DNA from: Fuscovulum ytuae
GTDB lineage: Bacteria > Pseudomonadota > Alphaproteobacteria > Rhodobacterales > Rhodobacteraceae
Length of the DNA stretch: 64,000 bases
Assembly (NCBI RefSeq): GCF_029953595.1
Contig: NZ_CP124535.1
Location: forward strand, 1,706,001-1,770,000
Reading direction: 5' to 3'
This document shows, piece by piece, positions 53,254-61,681 of the stretch. The translations under genes were made by a program, and so were the position numbers. How positions within the stretch are numbered: the first letter of the stretch is position 1; each line of letters begins with the position of its first letter. The notes under the pieces are model-generated. The model had not been told where the DNA came from. It saw nothing but the letters and a program-made list of their open reading frames with translations, and did not search any database.

Positions 53254-54230
53254 AGCCCGCGCGCCCAATCGGCGATGATGGCGATGACGGGTTCGGTCTG
53301 GCCGGGCGACAGGATGTCGCCCGCGATCACATGCGAAAAGGGATCGTCATCGCCCTGCATCTCGCGCAGTTCCACCCGCGTCTGGCCGCCCCATGCGGCG
53401 ATGACGGGCGGGATGCGGGAGGGATCGATCACCTGATCGGCCTGCGCATAAAGGAAAAGCGCAGGTGTCTGCGCCGCGGCGTAATCAGCAGCACGCGCTT
53501 CGCGGATCAGGCGGGCCATGGGATACAGCGCCGTGGTCGGATATTCGGTTGTCCAGTGGCGGGCCTGTTCTGCATTGATCGGCGTGAAGGATCGCGTCTC
53601 ACCCGCGACCACGCTTCCCCAGCTTTCGATCAAGGGCGCATCCAGCAGCCATTGCGCGGGCGGGTGGATGCCGAAATTCGGAGAGACGAGAACTGTTCCC
53701 GCCAGCCCTTCGTTCAATTGCGGGTCGGTCGCGGCCAGTGCCGCCAGCGTGCCGCCCGTCGAGGTGCCCATCACGATGACCCGGTCGCCCAGACGGCGGC
53801 CAACAGCCATCGCCTCGGCCATGTCGAAAAGCCAATCCTCGGCGCTGGCCCCGGCCATCGCGGCCCCGTCGCGGCCATGGCCTGCGAGGCGGGTGAAGAA
53901 GAGGTTCGCGCCTAAGGCGCGGGCCACTTCATCCGGGACGGGGCGGATTTCGGCGGGGCTGGCGGAAAAGCCATGGACATAGACGATGGCAAGCGGCGTC
54001 TTTGCCCCCTTGGTCCCAGCCCAGAGGATGCGCTTTGCATCCCCCGGGCGAATGTCGGAAAATGCCTGCTCGCGCTGGTTGATATAGGCCTCGACATCGG
54101 CGGGGATGTTCGTTTCGGAAAAGGCGATCTGCCGGTCAATCCCGCTGCGCGGGACGGCGAACCACAGCGCCAGCGCCGCGATGACCAGAAGGACAAGGAC
54201 CCGGCCCAGCCATTTCCCGAAAGCACGCAT
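53250..54230 (-). CDS. Membrane-anchored alpha/beta hydrolase
   Basis: 326 residues. An N-terminal hydrophobic segment (LGRVLVLLVIAALALWFAV, about residues 8-26) should anchor it to the inner membrane or act as an uncleaved signal. The hydrolase core has IVYVHGFSASPAEIRPVPDE, nucleophile Ser in VIVMGTSTGGTLAA, LYAQADQVIDPSRI (acid) and DDDPFSHVIAGD (His). It resembles bacterial lysophospholipase/carboxylesterases. Start ATG 54230 shares one base with the preceding stop (TGATG). Confidence 0.85.
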   Translation of the reverse strand: MRAFGKWLGRVLVLLVIAALALWFAVPRSGIDRQIAFSETNIPADVEAYINQREQAFSDIRPGDAKRILWAGTKGAKTPLAIVYVHGFSASPAEIRPVPDEVARALGANLFFTRLAGHGRDGAAMAGASAEDWLFDMAEAMAVGRRLGDRVIVMGTSTGGTLAALAATDPQLNEGLAGTVLVSPNFGIHPPAQWLLDAPLIESWGSVVAGETRSFTPINAEQARHWTTEYPTTALYPMARLIREARAADYAAAQTPALFLYAQADQVIDPSRIPPVIAAWGGQTRVELREMQGDDDPFSHVIAGDILSPGQTEPVIAIIADWARGL

Positions 54231-54970
54231 CACACACTCACCTCGTTCACCGCTGTGGCGATCATGGCAAGGCATTCGGGCGTTGAAAAGCGGTGATCGG
54301 CACCTTTCACCAAGGTCAGGCGCAGATCGGGGCAGTCGGCGTGATCCATCAGACGCAGCGCGACGGAAACCGGCACATCAGTGTCAGCCGTGCCTTGCAG
54401 GATGCGCACGGGGAACGGCAGGGAAAGCGGGGTGCGCAGGACCAGCCGCCCACGCCCATCCTCGATCAGGCGGCGGGTGATGGGGTAGCCGTCTTCGGAA
54501 TAATCCGACGGTATGACAATGCGCCCCTGATCCATCAGGGCCACGCGCTGCGCTTCGGAAAAGCCTGCCCACATGCTGTCTTCGGTGAAATCCGGCGCAG
54601 GGGCGATTCCGACAAGGCCCTTCACCCGATCAGGCAGGGTGCGGGCAATCTGCAGGGCGATCCAACCGCCCATCGATGACCCGACAAGGACCTGCGGCCC
54701 TTCGGTCAGCGCCTTGATCATGGCCAATGCATCTTCGACCCAGTCACCGATGCAGCCATCCTCAAACGCGCCCGAAGATTGGCCATGGCCGGAATAATCG
54801 AACCGCAGGAAGGCCCGCCCCTGTGCGGCGGCCCAGTCTTGCAGGAACATCGCCTTGCTGCCCGTCATGTCGGACATAAAGCCGCCAAGGAAAACGATCC
54901 CCGGTCCCTGCCCTTCTGTCCGGTGATGGGCAATGCGGCGGCCCTGTGGGGTGGTCAGATATTCGGTCAT
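54230..54970 (-). CDS. Alpha/beta hydrolase (serine esterase, ABHD10-like)
   Basis: 246 residues. Triad members: Ser in VLVGSSMGGWIAL, Asp in LQGTADTDVPVS and His in KGADHRFSTPE; oxyanion FLGGFMSDMTGSKA. It resembles short-chain thioesterase/deacylase-type hydrolases (human ABHD10 group). ATG 54970 is preceded by AAGGAGG with 5-base spacing. First gene of the three-hydrolase operon, each coupled to the next. Confidence 0.87.
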   Translation of the reverse strand: MTEYLTTPQGRRIAHHRTEGQGPGIVFLGGFMSDMTGSKAMFLQDWAAAQGRAFLRFDYSGHGQSSGAFEDGCIGDWVEDALAMIKALTEGPQVLVGSSMGGWIALQIARTLPDRVKGLVGIAPAPDFTEDSMWAGFSEAQRVALMDQGRIVIPSDYSEDGYPITRRLIEDGRGRLVLRTPLSLPFPVRILQGTADTDVPVSVALRLMDHADCPDLRLTLVKGADHRFSTPECLAMIATAVNEVSV

Positions 54971-55150
54971 CGGAGCCTCCTTCATCGCCTAGGACATAGC
55001 GAAGCGCGGGCTGGGATGCCACAGGCGGCACCACGGGCCGTGGGTCGCGCCTTGCCCACCGTTGACAATCCGCCCCGCCCCGCGCAGGAAGGCGGCAGAT
55101 AACCCGCAACCGGGCGTTCCGTGGGCGCCAAACCGACGAGGAGCATGGCC

Positions 55151-57097
55151 ATGAGCCAGATTTCCCTGACATTCCCCGATGGCAATATCCGGCACTTCGA
55201 CGCGGGCGTGACGCCTGCGCAGGTGGCGCAGGCGATTGCGCCGTCACTCGCCAAGGCGGCGATTTCGGCCATGATCGATGGCCAGCATTGGGATCTTCAA
55301 TGGCCGATCCATGCCGATGCCCGTATCTCGATCAACACGATGAAGGATGACGGTCCGGCGCTGGAACTGATCCGGCATGACCTTGCCCATATCATGGCCC
55401 GCGCGGTGCAAGAGATTTGGCCCGATGTGAAGGTCACCATCGGCCCGGTGCGCGATTACGGCTGGTTTTATGATTTCGACCGGGCGGAACCCTTTACCCC
55501 CGATGACCTTGGCCAGATCGAGGCCAAGATGAAGCAGATCATCAACGCCCGCGACCCCGTCCGCACCGAGATTTGGTCCCGCGCCGATGCGTTGGCCTAT
55601 TACGAAGAGCGCGGCGAACCCTATAAGATCGAACTGGTCCACAAGATCCCCGAAGATCAGGACCTGCGCATGTATTGGCATGGGCATTGGCAGGATCTGT
55701 GCCGTGGCCCGCATTTCCAGCATACGGGGCAGGTGCCTGCGGATGCGTTCAAGCTGACGCATGTGGCGGGGGCCTATTGGCTGGGCGATGCCAGCCGCCC
55801 GATGCTGCAACGCATCTATGGCGTGGCCTTCAAGAACCGCGACGATCTGAAGGCCCATATGACCATGCTGGAAGAGGCCGCGAAACGCGACCACCGCAAG
55901 CTGGGCCGCGAGATGAACCTGTTCCACATGCAGGAAGAGGCGCCGGGCCAGATCTTCTGGCACCCGAATGGCTGGACGATCTACACCACGCTGCAGGATT
56001 ACATGCGCCGCCAGCAGCGCCGGGATGGCTATGTCGAAGTGAACACCCCGCAGGTCGTGAACCGCAAGCTGTGGGAGGCGTCCGGTCATTGGGAAAACTA
56101 CCGCGAGAACATGTTCATCGTGGAGGTGGACGAGGAAGGCGCGCGGGAAAAGGTCGTCAACGCCCTGAAGCCGATGAACTGCCCCTGCCATGTGCAAATC
56201 TTCAATGTGGGGCTGAAATCCTATCGCGACCTCCCGATCCGCATGGCGGAGTTCGGGTCCTGCGCGCGGTATGAACCATCGGGCGCCTTGCACGGCATCA
56301 TGCGGGTGCGCGGCTTCACGCAGGATGACGCGCATATTTTCTGCACGCTGGATCAGGTGGAATCCGAGTCGAAGAAGTTCATCGAATTTCTGGCGAAAAT
56401 CTATTCCGACCTTGGCTTTGACAAATGGCGGGTGAAGCTGTCCACCCGGCCTGAAAAGCGCGTGGGATCGGATGAAATCTGGGACAAGATGGAAGCGGCG
56501 CTGGCCAATGCCTGCATGGCGGCTGGCTATCCCTATGAGTTGTTCCCCGGCGAGGGGGCCTTCTATGCGCCCAAGCTGGAATTCGTGCTGACCGACGCCA
56601 TTGGACGGGATTGGCAATGCGGGACGCTGCAGCTTGATCCCAACCTGCCTGAACGGCTGGATGCCTCTTATATCGGCGAAGATGGGGCCAAGCATCGCCC
56701 CTTCATGCTGCACCGCGCTTGCCTTGGGTCTTTTGAACGCTTTATCGGCATCCTTATCGAAAACCACGCCGGAAAGTTGCCCTTCTGGCTGGCGCCGCGT
56801 CAGGTGGTGGTGGCCTCTATCGTGTCGGATGCCGATCCTTTCGTGGAAGAGGTGGTGACCGCACTGACCCTTGCCGGGGTGCGGGCCGAGGCGGATATGC
56901 GCAACGAAAAGATCAACTACAAGGTGCGTGAGCATTCCGTGGGCAAGGTGCCGGTCATCCTTGCCGTGGGGATGAAAGAGGTTGAAGAGCGCACCGTTTC
57001 CGTCCGCCGTTTGGGCGAAAACCGGACCGAAACCATGTCGCTTGATGCCATCGTGGCCGAACTTTCCGCCGCCGCACTGCCCCCCGACATGCGGTGA
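55151..57097 (+). CDS. thrS: Threonyl-tRNA synthetase
   Basis: 648 residues, normal for the family. It charges tRNA-Thr. N-terminal TGS domain ([20 protein letters not shown]), editing domain ([17 protein letters not shown]), and class II core with motif 2 [20 protein letters not shown] and the zinc-binding Cys/His sites ([10 protein letters not shown]). Anticodon domain at the C-terminus. ATG 55151 is chosen: GAGGAG lies seven bases upstream; ATG 55145 is too close. A strong terminator follows. Confidence 0.97.
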   Translation: MSQISLTFPDGNIRHFDAGVTPAQVAQAIAPSLAKAAISAMIDGQHWDLQWPIHADARISINTMKDDGPALELIRHDLAHIMARAVQEIWPDVKVTIGPVRDYGWFYDFDRAEPFTPDDLGQIEAKMKQIINARDPVRTEIWSRADALAYYEERGEPYKIELVHKIPEDQDLRMYWHGHWQDLCRGPHFQHTGQVPADAFKLTHVAGAYWLGDASRPMLQRIYGVAFKNRDDLKAHMTMLEEAAKRDHRKLGREMNLFHMQEEAPGQIFWHPNGWTIYTTLQDYMRRQQRRDGYVEVNTPQVVNRKLWEASGHWENYRENMFIVEVDEEGAREKVVNALKPMNCPCHVQIFNVGLKSYRDLPIRMAEFGSCARYEPSGALHGIMRVRGFTQDDAHIFCTLDQVESESKKFIEFLAKIYSDLGFDKWRVKLSTRPEKRVGSDEIWDKMEAALANACMAAGYPYELFPGEGAFYAPKLEFVLTDAIGRDWQCGTLQLDPNLPERLDASYIGEDGAKHRPFMLHRACLGSFERFIGILIENHAGKLPFWLAPRQVVVASIVSDADPFVEEVVTALTLAGVRAEADMRNEKINYKVREHSVGKVPVILAVGMKEVEERTVSVRRLGENRTETMSLDAIVAELSAAALPPDMR

Positions 57098-57108
57098 AAA
57101 TCTGGGGG

Positions 57109-57133
57109 AAAGAGGGCTGTTGGCCCTCTTTTT
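57109..57133 (+). terminator. Rho-independent terminator of thrS
   Basis: Stem AAAGAGGGC, loop TGTTG, GCCCTCTTT, then TT and CCC. It starts 12 bases after the thrS stop. Confidence 0.88.
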
Positions 57134-57391
57134 CCCTTGATGCGGACGATTCACATTCTGCCCAGAAAACAGTCAAATCGCTGATTTTCCCCTTGTTTCA
57201 TTGGGTTGCAGCCTGATTCCCGGCCCCTTAAACGGGCTTGATTTTCATCCGCGCTTTGGCATGATTTTCAACTGTGACGACAGACTTCTACCGCCTTCCC
57301 TGCGACGCACAGGCAAGTGGATAAAGGAAGACCTGGCTTGCACGGCCTGACGGTAATATCGCCGCAGGGGGGTAGTTGAAGGAGAAGCGGC
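57134..57391 (+). promoter_or_regulatory. Long leader region of the cold-shock gene
   Basis: 258 bases between the thrS terminator and the csp ATG with no ORF of note. Possible promoters are TTGCAG-16 bp-TTAAAC (about 57204-57231) and TTGATT-18 bp-TGATTT (about 57238-57267). Either would leave a long 5' UTR of about 120-160 bases, as in cspA-type thermosensing leaders. An AAGGAG ribosome site sits seven bases before the ATG. Confidence 0.4.
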
Positions 57392-57598
57392 ATGCCGACC
57401 GGCACCGTGAAATGGTTCAATACGACAAAGGGTTACGGGTTCATCGCGCCCGATGACGGGGGCAAGGACGTGTTCGTCCATATCTCGGCGGTAGAGCGGG
57501 CGGGGCTTAAGGGCCTGAACGACAACCAGAAAATCGCCTATGAACTGCAATCGGGCCGCGACGGGCGCGCTTCGGCAAGCGACCTAAAGCTGCTGTAA
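57392..57598 (+). CDS. Cold-shock protein, CspA family
   Basis: 68 residues. A single OB-fold that binds single-stranded RNA/DNA. RNP1 KGYGFIAP and RNP2 VFVHISAV are present, after GTVKWFN. It ends with SASDLKLL, slightly divergent from E. coli CspA. It has its own long leader and a terminator downstream. Confidence 0.95.
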   Translation: MPTGTVKWFNTTKGYGFIAPDDGGKDVFVHISAVERAGLKGLNDNQKIAYELQSGRDGRASASDLKLL

Positions 57599-57621
57599 GC
57601 CTCTATAACCCATTGAAAGGT

Positions 57622-57648
57622 AAGGCCCGCCGCTGCGGTGGGCCTTTT
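57622..57648. terminator. Terminator between csp and arsC-like gene
   Basis: AAGGCCCGCC, loop GCTGC, GGTGGGCCTT (one G-T pair), then TT and CC. It sits between convergent genes and can serve both. Confidence 0.85.
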
Positions 57649-57650
57649 CC

Positions 57651-57974
57651 TTACAGAAGTTTCGCCTGCACCGCGTCATCCCAGCCGAGGTGCCAGTCTG
57701 CGCCGTTGCGGATGACGGGGCGTTTCATCACCGTGGGTTGGGCGGCGATTTGCGCCTCAGGCTCTGACGCCTTGAGGAAATCGTTGAAAGCCCGATAGGT
57801 GGTCGAGGATTTGTTGATCACCCGATCCCCGAATTCCTGAACGATTTCAGCAATTTCCCCTTCGGTCAGGGGCTGTGCGCGGACATCGCGGAAGGTCACG
57901 TCATGGCCTGCCCCTTGCAGCGCCTTCAGCGCCTTCTTGCAGGTATCGCAGGTCGGAATGCCATAAAGGATCAT
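57651..57974 (-). CDS. ArsC/Spx-family reductase-like protein
   Basis: 107 residues. Thioredoxin fold: MILYGIPTCDTCKKALKALQ has the CDTC pair, then AEIVQEFGDRVINKSSTTYR and QPTVMKRPVI. It is of the YffB/ArsC-like group, whose role is unclear (not necessarily arsenate). The ATG at 57974 fits the family; ATG 57989 would add five residues. The 12-bp periodic repeat lies directly upstream of its start. Confidence 0.87.
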   Translation of the reverse strand: MILYGIPTCDTCKKALKALQGAGHDVTFRDVRAQPLTEGEIAEIVQEFGDRVINKSSTTYRAFNDFLKASEPEAQIAAQPTVMKRPVIRNGADWHLGWDDAVQAKLL

Positions 57975-57996
57975 CGTCTTCGCCCCCATCTTCGCC

Positions 57997-58108
57997 CGTC
58001 ACATCGCCCGTCACATCGCCCGTCACATCGCTTGTGCCGCCTTTTGTGCCGCCTTTTGTGCAGCAAACTGTGCATACGCAACGAACGGTGTCTTCGCCAG
58101 TGGTTAAC
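57997..58108 (+). repeat. 12-bp periodic repeat element, copy 2
   Basis: Seven consecutive 12-bp units: CGTCACATCGCC twice (57997, 58009), CGTCACATCGCT (58021), TGTGCCGCCTTT twice (58033, 58045), the cap TGTGCAGCAAAC (58057) and TGTGCATACGCA (58069). GTTAAC follows at 58103, 34 bases after the last TGTG, the same as in copy 1. The GTTAAC carries the stop of the DUF2177 gene. The element lies between that gene and the arsC-like start, in front of the latter. Confidence 0.85.
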
Positions 58109-58499
58109 CTACCACCGCCCGGGTGATTGCCACCCCCGCCCAAGCGGAAAGCCCGGTCAGCACCGTGCCCCAGATCGTATCGGTGGCCACCATCTGCCAA
58201 TGCCAATCCTTCATGATGGCATAGGAGGTGAATTCATAGGTGCCATAGGCCATCGCCCCGATGATCGCCGCCGGGATCAGGACGGGTGCCCCCGTCCGCA
58301 ATGCCGGGATCGACACCAGAAAAAGAAGCCCCGCCACATAGGCAAGGTAGAAGGCCGCCGCCGGGGCCATGCGGATGTTTTCCAGCATCAAGGCGCCGAT
58401 ATGGCGGTCGAAAAGCGGCTTCATCACGAAGGTCAGCATGATCGCATCAAGGATCAGGAAGACGGCGGCGGTGGAAAGGTAAAGGACGGCGATCTGCAT
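58104..58499 (-). CDS. DUF2177 family membrane protein
   Basis: 131 residues with four transmembrane helices (first QIAVLYLSTAAVFLILDAIM). The DxxxLxxVMKPLF-like and GTYEFTSYAIMKDWHWQM motifs are diagnostic of DUF2177, function unknown. ATG 58499 begins the family sequence; the frame is open upstream. The stop TAA lies in the GTTAAC of the repeat element. Confidence 0.87.
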   Translation of the reverse strand: MQIAVLYLSTAAVFLILDAIMLTFVMKPLFDRHIGALMLENIRMAPAAAFYLAYVAGLLFLVSIPALRTGAPVLIPAAIIGAMAYGTYEFTSYAIMKDWHWQMVATDTIWGTVLTGLSAWAGVAITRAVVG

Positions 58500-58590
58500 C
58501 TGAGGCTCCTGTCGGGGGCGACAGATAGCACGGGCAGAGGTGGGGGAAAGGCCCTGCTTCCCCTTGGCAACCCCGGCACACCTGTTGAGG

Positions 58591-59619
58591 CTAACCCCCG
58601 ACCTTTTCACGTGGCCGCGCTTCAAGCTCGGCAAGGGATTGGCGCAGCCTTTCGGCATTCTCTTCCGATTCCATCGCACTTTGCGTCACCACATCGCGCA
58701 GACGTGGCGGAAGTTGTGCCAGCCGACCATTCGGGAACAGGACATCAATCATCGCGCCCACTTCCAGATAGGTCAGCGGGCGTGGCGGACCGTTCAGCCT
58801 TTGCCGAAGCATCGCGATGGGGCCGATCCCGAAATGGGATTTGATCACGTCGAGAGGGGCCTTGTGGGTGAGAAGGTCAAGAAGGAAGGGTTCGAAGACC
58901 CGCCCCTCCACCTCATCGCTGACGGGGGTCTGCGGGTCGCGGTCATAGCCGAAGGCTTCGTAATCATCGCGGTAGAGATGATCGATCATCTCGTAATCCT
59001 CGTCGTCGAAGAGCGAAAGGTCGACCTTGTGCTGGGTGGAATGACGCGACTTGTCGGCCATCGGCAGGCGGAAATCGTCGAAGACCAACGCTTCTCCCGT
59101 CCGCTTTAACGCCTCAAGCCGGAAGACCTTGGCATAGCGGACACTGCCCCAGAACAGGTTCACGACCTGCGGCGCGACATGGGGGTTGATGTCTTGGCGT
59201 TGCAGGCGGAGTAGACCCCGAAGCACCGCCTTGGGTTTGTGCCGCCGTTCGGGATTAAGGCCCACGCTTTCAAGGATATGGATGCCCGTGGGCGAGCGCG
59301 GGCGATGCACCTTGTTGAAATAGGCCGAGATGAAACGGCGGCGCGGATGCCGGACCATGGAAAAGACAGTGAAATTGCCGTCTTTCAAAGCCTGGGCCAG
59401 ACCGGGGCCTTTGGCGAAAGGTGTCTCGGCCCGGCGGTGGACCCAGCCGATATTGTCGACGACCGCCCCGGCCTCGGGCGCGAATGCATCGATCAGGGAC
59501 CACTTCACATTGGTGCAGGCCACCTTCGCATTGTTCATGTAGAGAAGGTTCGATCCGGGGACGAAGTGGATCACCGCACTCAGCCGATGCGCGGCGAGGG
59601 ATCGGTAGGATTTGACCAT
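58591..59619 (-). CDS. Sulfotransferase family 2 protein
   Basis: 342 residues. LYMNNAKVACTNVKWSLIDA is the 5'-phosphosulfate loop, and FTVFSMVRHPRRRFISAYFN the 3'-phosphate-binding motif of PAPS-dependent sulfotransferases. The remainder (about 140-340) is helical with conserved YDRDP. It probably modifies an exopolysaccharide or lipid; no partner is adjacent. It starts at ATG 59619 beside a gap of 157 bp. Confidence 0.82.
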   Translation of the reverse strand: MVKSYRSLAAHRLSAVIHFVPGSNLLYMNNAKVACTNVKWSLIDAFAPEAGAVVDNIGWVHRRAETPFAKGPGLAQALKDGNFTVFSMVRHPRRRFISAYFNKVHRPRSPTGIHILESVGLNPERRHKPKAVLRGLLRLQRQDINPHVAPQVVNLFWGSVRYAKVFRLEALKRTGEALVFDDFRLPMADKSRHSTQHKVDLSLFDDEDYEMIDHLYRDDYEAFGYDRDPQTPVSDEVEGRVFEPFLLDLLTHKAPLDVIKSHFGIGPIAMLRQRLNGPPRPLTYLEVGAMIDVLFPNGRLAQLPPRLRDVVTQSAMESEENAERLRQSLAELEARPREKVGG

Positions 59620-59776
59620 GACGGGGCCTTGTACTGATTACACCCTTCAAAAGGGACGGCATCAGGGGCGAGAGGTCAAGGGGCTTGGGTTCTGAGGCGA
59701 GGGGCCGTGCCGAAAACTTCCTACCGGGTCGCGTTCCGCCGCGACGTGAGCGGCAGTTCGTAATCACCTGCACTGC

Positions 59777-60250
59777 CTACCGCACCCACTCCCGCAGCAG
59801 GCAGCCCGGCCCGCTTTCGCGGAGGCGTCGCTCCCAGATCACGCGCCATTCGGTTTCGTCGAAGGCGGGGAAGAAGGCGTCGGCGTCTTCCACCTCTGTC
59901 TCTACCTCGGTCACCAAGAGCCGATGGGCCAGCGGCAGGAGGGCCTGATAGATCGCGCTGCCGCCGATGCCGTAGATGCGGGCATGGCCTGCGGCTTGGG
60001 CCATCTTAACCGCCGCCTCGGGGTTGGGCGCGGTGGTTTCCCAAAGCGACGGATCGCGCGTGACCACGATGTTCAGCCGGTTTTTCAGGGGCCGGAAGGG
60101 CAGGCTTTCCCATGTGCGCCGCCCCATGATGATCGCGCCGCCCGTCGTTTCGCGTTGAAAGGCGGCAAGGTCTTCGGGGGCGTGCCAAGGGATCGTATTC
60201 CCCTTTCCGATGGCACCACCGCGCGCGCGGGCGACGATGAGGGTGATCAT
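59777..60250 (-). CDS. folA: Dihydrofolate reductase
   Basis: 157 residues. It reduces dihydrofolate with NADPH. LIVARARGGAIGKGNTIPWH, APEDLAAFQRETTGGAIIMG, GRRTWESLP, and IYGIGGSAIYQALLPLAHR are family motifs. ATG 60250 has an AGGGGCGGT upstream. It is ten bp after thyA on the same strand: the classic thyA-folA pair. Confidence 0.95.
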   Translation of the reverse strand: MITLIVARARGGAIGKGNTIPWHAPEDLAAFQRETTGGAIIMGRRTWESLPFRPLKNRLNIVVTRDPSLWETTAPNPEAAVKMAQAAGHARIYGIGGSAIYQALLPLAHRLLVTEVETEVEDADAFFPAFDETEWRVIWERRLRESGPGCLLREWVR

Positions 60251-60260
60251 ACCGCCCCTC

Positions 60261-61040
60261 TCATACCGCCACGGCGGCCTTGATGGCGGGGTGCGGGTCG
60301 TAGCCTTCGATGACGAAATCCTCATAGCGGAAGTCAAAGAGCGAGGTCACTGGCCGCGCGATCCGCAGGGTCGGCAGCGGGCGGATGTCGCGGGCAAGCT
60401 GTGTCTGCACCTGTTCCATGTGGTTGGAATAGATATGCGCGTCGCCGATGGAATGGACGAAGTCGCCCGGTTCATAGCCCGTGACATGGGCGAGCATCAC
60501 GAGGAGAAGCGCATAGGAGGCGATGTTGAAGGGCACGCCAAGGAACATATCGGCGCTGCGCTGATAGAGTTGCAGATGCAGCTTGCCGCCAAGGATGCGC
60601 ACCTGCCACATCGTATGGCAGGGCGGCAGCGCCATCTGCGGCACATCCGCCGGGTTCCAGGCCGACACGATCAGGCGGCGGCTGTCCGGGCTGCGGCGGA
60701 TCATGTCGAGCAGCGTCTCGATCTGGTCCACGCCCCCGAAATCGCGCCATTGGCGGCCATAGACGGGGCCGAGATTGCCGTCCTGATCCGCCCATTCATC
60801 CCAGATCGTCACCCCGTTGTCGTTGAGGTAGCGGATATTGGTATCGCCCTTCAGGAACCACAGAAGTTCATGGATGATCGACTTGATATGCAGCTTCTTG
60901 GTGGTGACGAGGGGAAAGCCATCGGCCAGGGGATAGCGCGATTGCAGGCCGAAATGGCTGATCGTGCCGGTTCCCGTCCGGTCGGTGGAGGGGATGCCAT
61001 GGGCCAGAACGGTGCGAAGCGCGTCGTGATACTGCTGCAT
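60261..61040 (-). CDS. thyA: Thymidylate synthase
   Basis: 259 residues. It makes dTMP from dUMP and methylene-tetrahydrofolate. [33 protein letters not shown], nucleophile Cys141 in [10 protein letters not shown], and [20 protein letters not shown] are present. The ATG 61040 gives the family start [12 protein letters not shown]. An NrdR-box-like palindrome lies 30 bases upstream, in the promoter. folA follows. Confidence 0.97.
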   Translation of the reverse strand: MQQYHDALRTVLAHGIPSTDRTGTGTISHFGLQSRYPLADGFPLVTTKKLHIKSIIHELLWFLKGDTNIRYLNDNGVTIWDEWADQDGNLGPVYGRQWRDFGGVDQIETLLDMIRRSPDSRRLIVSAWNPADVPQMALPPCHTMWQVRILGGKLHLQLYQRSADMFLGVPFNIASYALLLVMLAHVTGYEPGDFVHSIGDAHIYSNHMEQVQTQLARDIRPLPTLRIARPVTSLFDFRYEDFVIEGYDPHPAIKAAVAV

Positions 61041-61069
61041 GGGCCTGATCGTGGTTTCTGAGTCGCTGG

Positions 61070-61085
61070 ACACTATATATTGCGG
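61070..61085. promoter_or_regulatory. NrdR-box-like palindrome in the thyA/gloA intergenic region
   Basis: ACACTATATATTGCGG matches 13 of 16 positions of the known NrdR box (acaCwAtATaTwGtgt); the core ACACTATATATTG is intact. It is 30 bases before the thyA ATG and 55 before gloA. Only one box is seen, whereas NrdR-controlled promoters usually have two. Confidence 0.5.
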
Positions 61086-61139
61086 TGGCGTCCGGGGCGA
61101 CGGGCTGTGTACTGTGGGGCAAAGAAAAGGAGGGATGCA

Positions 61140-61568
61140 ATGGGCATCAAATATCTGCACACGATGGTAAGGGTTCTGGACCTTGAGAAGTCGATTGCCT
61201 TCTACAAGCTCTTGGGGCTGGAGGAGACGCGGCGCTATGACAATGAGGGGGGCCGTTTCACGCTGGTCTTCATGGCGCCTCCGGGACAGCCGGAATGCCC
61301 GGTGGAACTGACCTATAACTGGGATGGGGATGATGGGCTTCCGTCAGACAGCCGCCATTTCGGGCATCTGGCCTATGAGGTGGATGACATCCACGCCACC
61401 TGCGCGCATCTGCAGGCCAATGGCGTGATGATCAACCGCCCGCCGCGGGACGGGCGGATGGCCTTTGTGCGCAGCCCTGACAATATCTCGATCGAGCTGT
61501 TGCAGAAGGGCGGGGCGCTGGAACCGGTGGAGCCGTGGAAGAGCATGGCGAGCGTCGGTCATTGGTGA
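61140..61568 (+). CDS. gloA: Lactoylglutathione lyase (glyoxalase I)
   Basis: 142 residues. It converts the methylglyoxal-glutathione adduct to S-lactoylglutathione. [20 protein letters not shown] supplies the first metal His, then [10 protein letters not shown] and [11 protein letters not shown] with the second His/Glu ligands, and [17 protein letters not shown] 61140 with AAGGAGG six bases upstream. The gene is divergent from thyA. Confidence 0.92.
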   Translation: MGIKYLHTMVRVLDLEKSIAFYKLLGLEETRRYDNEGGRFTLVFMAPPGQPECPVELTYNWDGDDGLPSDSRHFGHLAYEVDDIHATCAHLQANGVMINRPPRDGRMAFVRSPDNISIELLQKGGALEPVEPWKSMASVGHW

Positions 61569-61575
61569 GGCGGCA

Positions 61576-61674
61576 GCGGGGGGACAGCCGTCCCCCCGCA
61601 CCCCCCTTTGCGCCCGGTGCGGATACGGGATCGCCCTTGGCAGCCGTCGCATGAGTATTTGGGCCAAGGTGAAG
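61576..61674 (+). repeat. GC hairpin plus GAGTATTT repeat element, copy 2
   Basis: Perfect 10-bp hairpin GCGGGGGGAC, loop AGCC, GTCCCCCCGC (61576-61599), then 52 bases of G/C-rich sequence, then TGAGTATTTGGGCC joined to AAGGTGAAG (61652-61674). The tail differs at four positions from the one at 7391-7413. It lies between convergent gloA and ribD and probably terminates gloA. Confidence 0.7.
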
Positions 61675-61681
61675 GGGCGGG

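Noticed and set aside
57997-58080. CRISPR-like array.
   Set aside because: Units are 12 bp with no spacers between them, and no cas genes are present.
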